A stretch of 64,000 nucleotides of DNA, from the NCBI RefSeq assembly GCF_009674535.1, contig NZ_WKJK01000013.1, positions 147,897 to 211,896 of the forward strand, written 5' to 3'. The translations under genes and the position numbers were made by a program. Of the stretch, positions 63,916-64,000 are shown piece by piece. The number at the start of each line of letters is the position of its first letter. The stretch's first letter is position 1. The DNA comes from Duganella guangzhouensis (GTDB taxonomy: Bacteria > Pseudomonadota > Gammaproteobacteria > Burkholderiales > Burkholderiaceae_D). Under the pieces are notes generated by a model. That model had not been told where the DNA came from. It searched no databases and saw only the letters and a program-made list of their open reading frames with translations.

Positions 63916-64000
63916 GGGGTCAATCCTCCCAAAGCTACACGGGCTCTACCGTAGCGTTCCGCTACGGTAGAGCCCGTGTAGCTTTGGGAGGATTGACCCC
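63916..64000. repeat. Perfect 41-base inverted repeat at the window edge
   Basis: Left arm 63916-63956 (starting GGGGTCAATCCTCCC) and right arm 63960-64000 are exact reverse complements with the 3-base loop TTC. It begins seven bases after the permease stop. Its length, perfection and GGGGTC ends suggest a mobile or REP-like palindromic element more than a simple terminator; there is no T run in view. The arms may extend past the window. Confidence 0.9.

Overview
The window looks like chromosomal DNA of a GC-rich betaproteobacterium, most likely family Oxalobacteraceae (Duganella/Massilia-like). This is inferred from the hemC-hemD-hemX-hemY order, the very long RpoD, a PEP-CTERM protein, a phasin, KGG-repeat and ProQ proteins, and TonB/FecIR systems; no database search was possible. 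No rRNA, tRNA, CRISPR array, phage or complete insertion sequence was found.

Layout. (1) 1-1414: 5' part of nadE. (2) 1583-16657: an accessory-looking block, visibly less GC-rich than the rest: a FemAB-like acyltransferase; a three-gene molybdo-dehydrogenase module (cytochrome c, IorA, IorB); an Old Yellow Enzyme with a LysR regulator; a compact luciferase-type oxidoreductase with an unknown partner and a TetR regulator; a chemoreceptor, LysR and binding protein; and a divergent TauD dioxygenase/LysR pair. (3) 16891-28565: Crp-like regulator, ppa, a persulfide dioxygenase-rhodanese fusion, the hem operon, ppc, and small enzymes. (4) 28646-32759: Fur box, ECF sigma factor, FecR and a TonB siderophore receptor. 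(5) 32793-38818: rpoD, proQ, an RNase D-like nuclease and two cytochrome c genes. (6) 38819-49634: housekeeping and regulatory genes, including a PilT-like ATPase with an unusual P-loop, a truncated RlmI, purU, phasin and AraC regulators. (7) 49640-52593: modABC-modE behind a ModE-box-like dyad. (8) 52725-56537: small exported protein, metallopeptidase, TonB receptor, PEP-CTERM protein. (9) 56891-63908: a six-gene amino-sugar (GalNAc-type) operon whose permease has a roughly 110-residue periplasmic insertion. (10) 63916-64000: a perfect 41-bp inverted repeat at the window edge.

The most interesting signal is regulatory. The dyad TTTGCG-N5-CGCAAA, which contains a T-N11-A LysR signature, occurs three times between 8.8 and 15.7 kb: upstream of the Old Yellow Enzyme, upstream of the luciferase-type oxidoreductase, and in the TauD/LysR gap. 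At all three sites exactly 44 nt separate the dyad from a TATAGT or TACACT -10 hexamer, with start codons 29-33 nt from the -10. This predicts one LysR-controlled regulon joining two flavoenzymes and an iron/2-oxoglutarate dioxygenase. Molybdenum may link two other parts: the mod operon supplies the metal needed by the IorB-type dehydrogenase.
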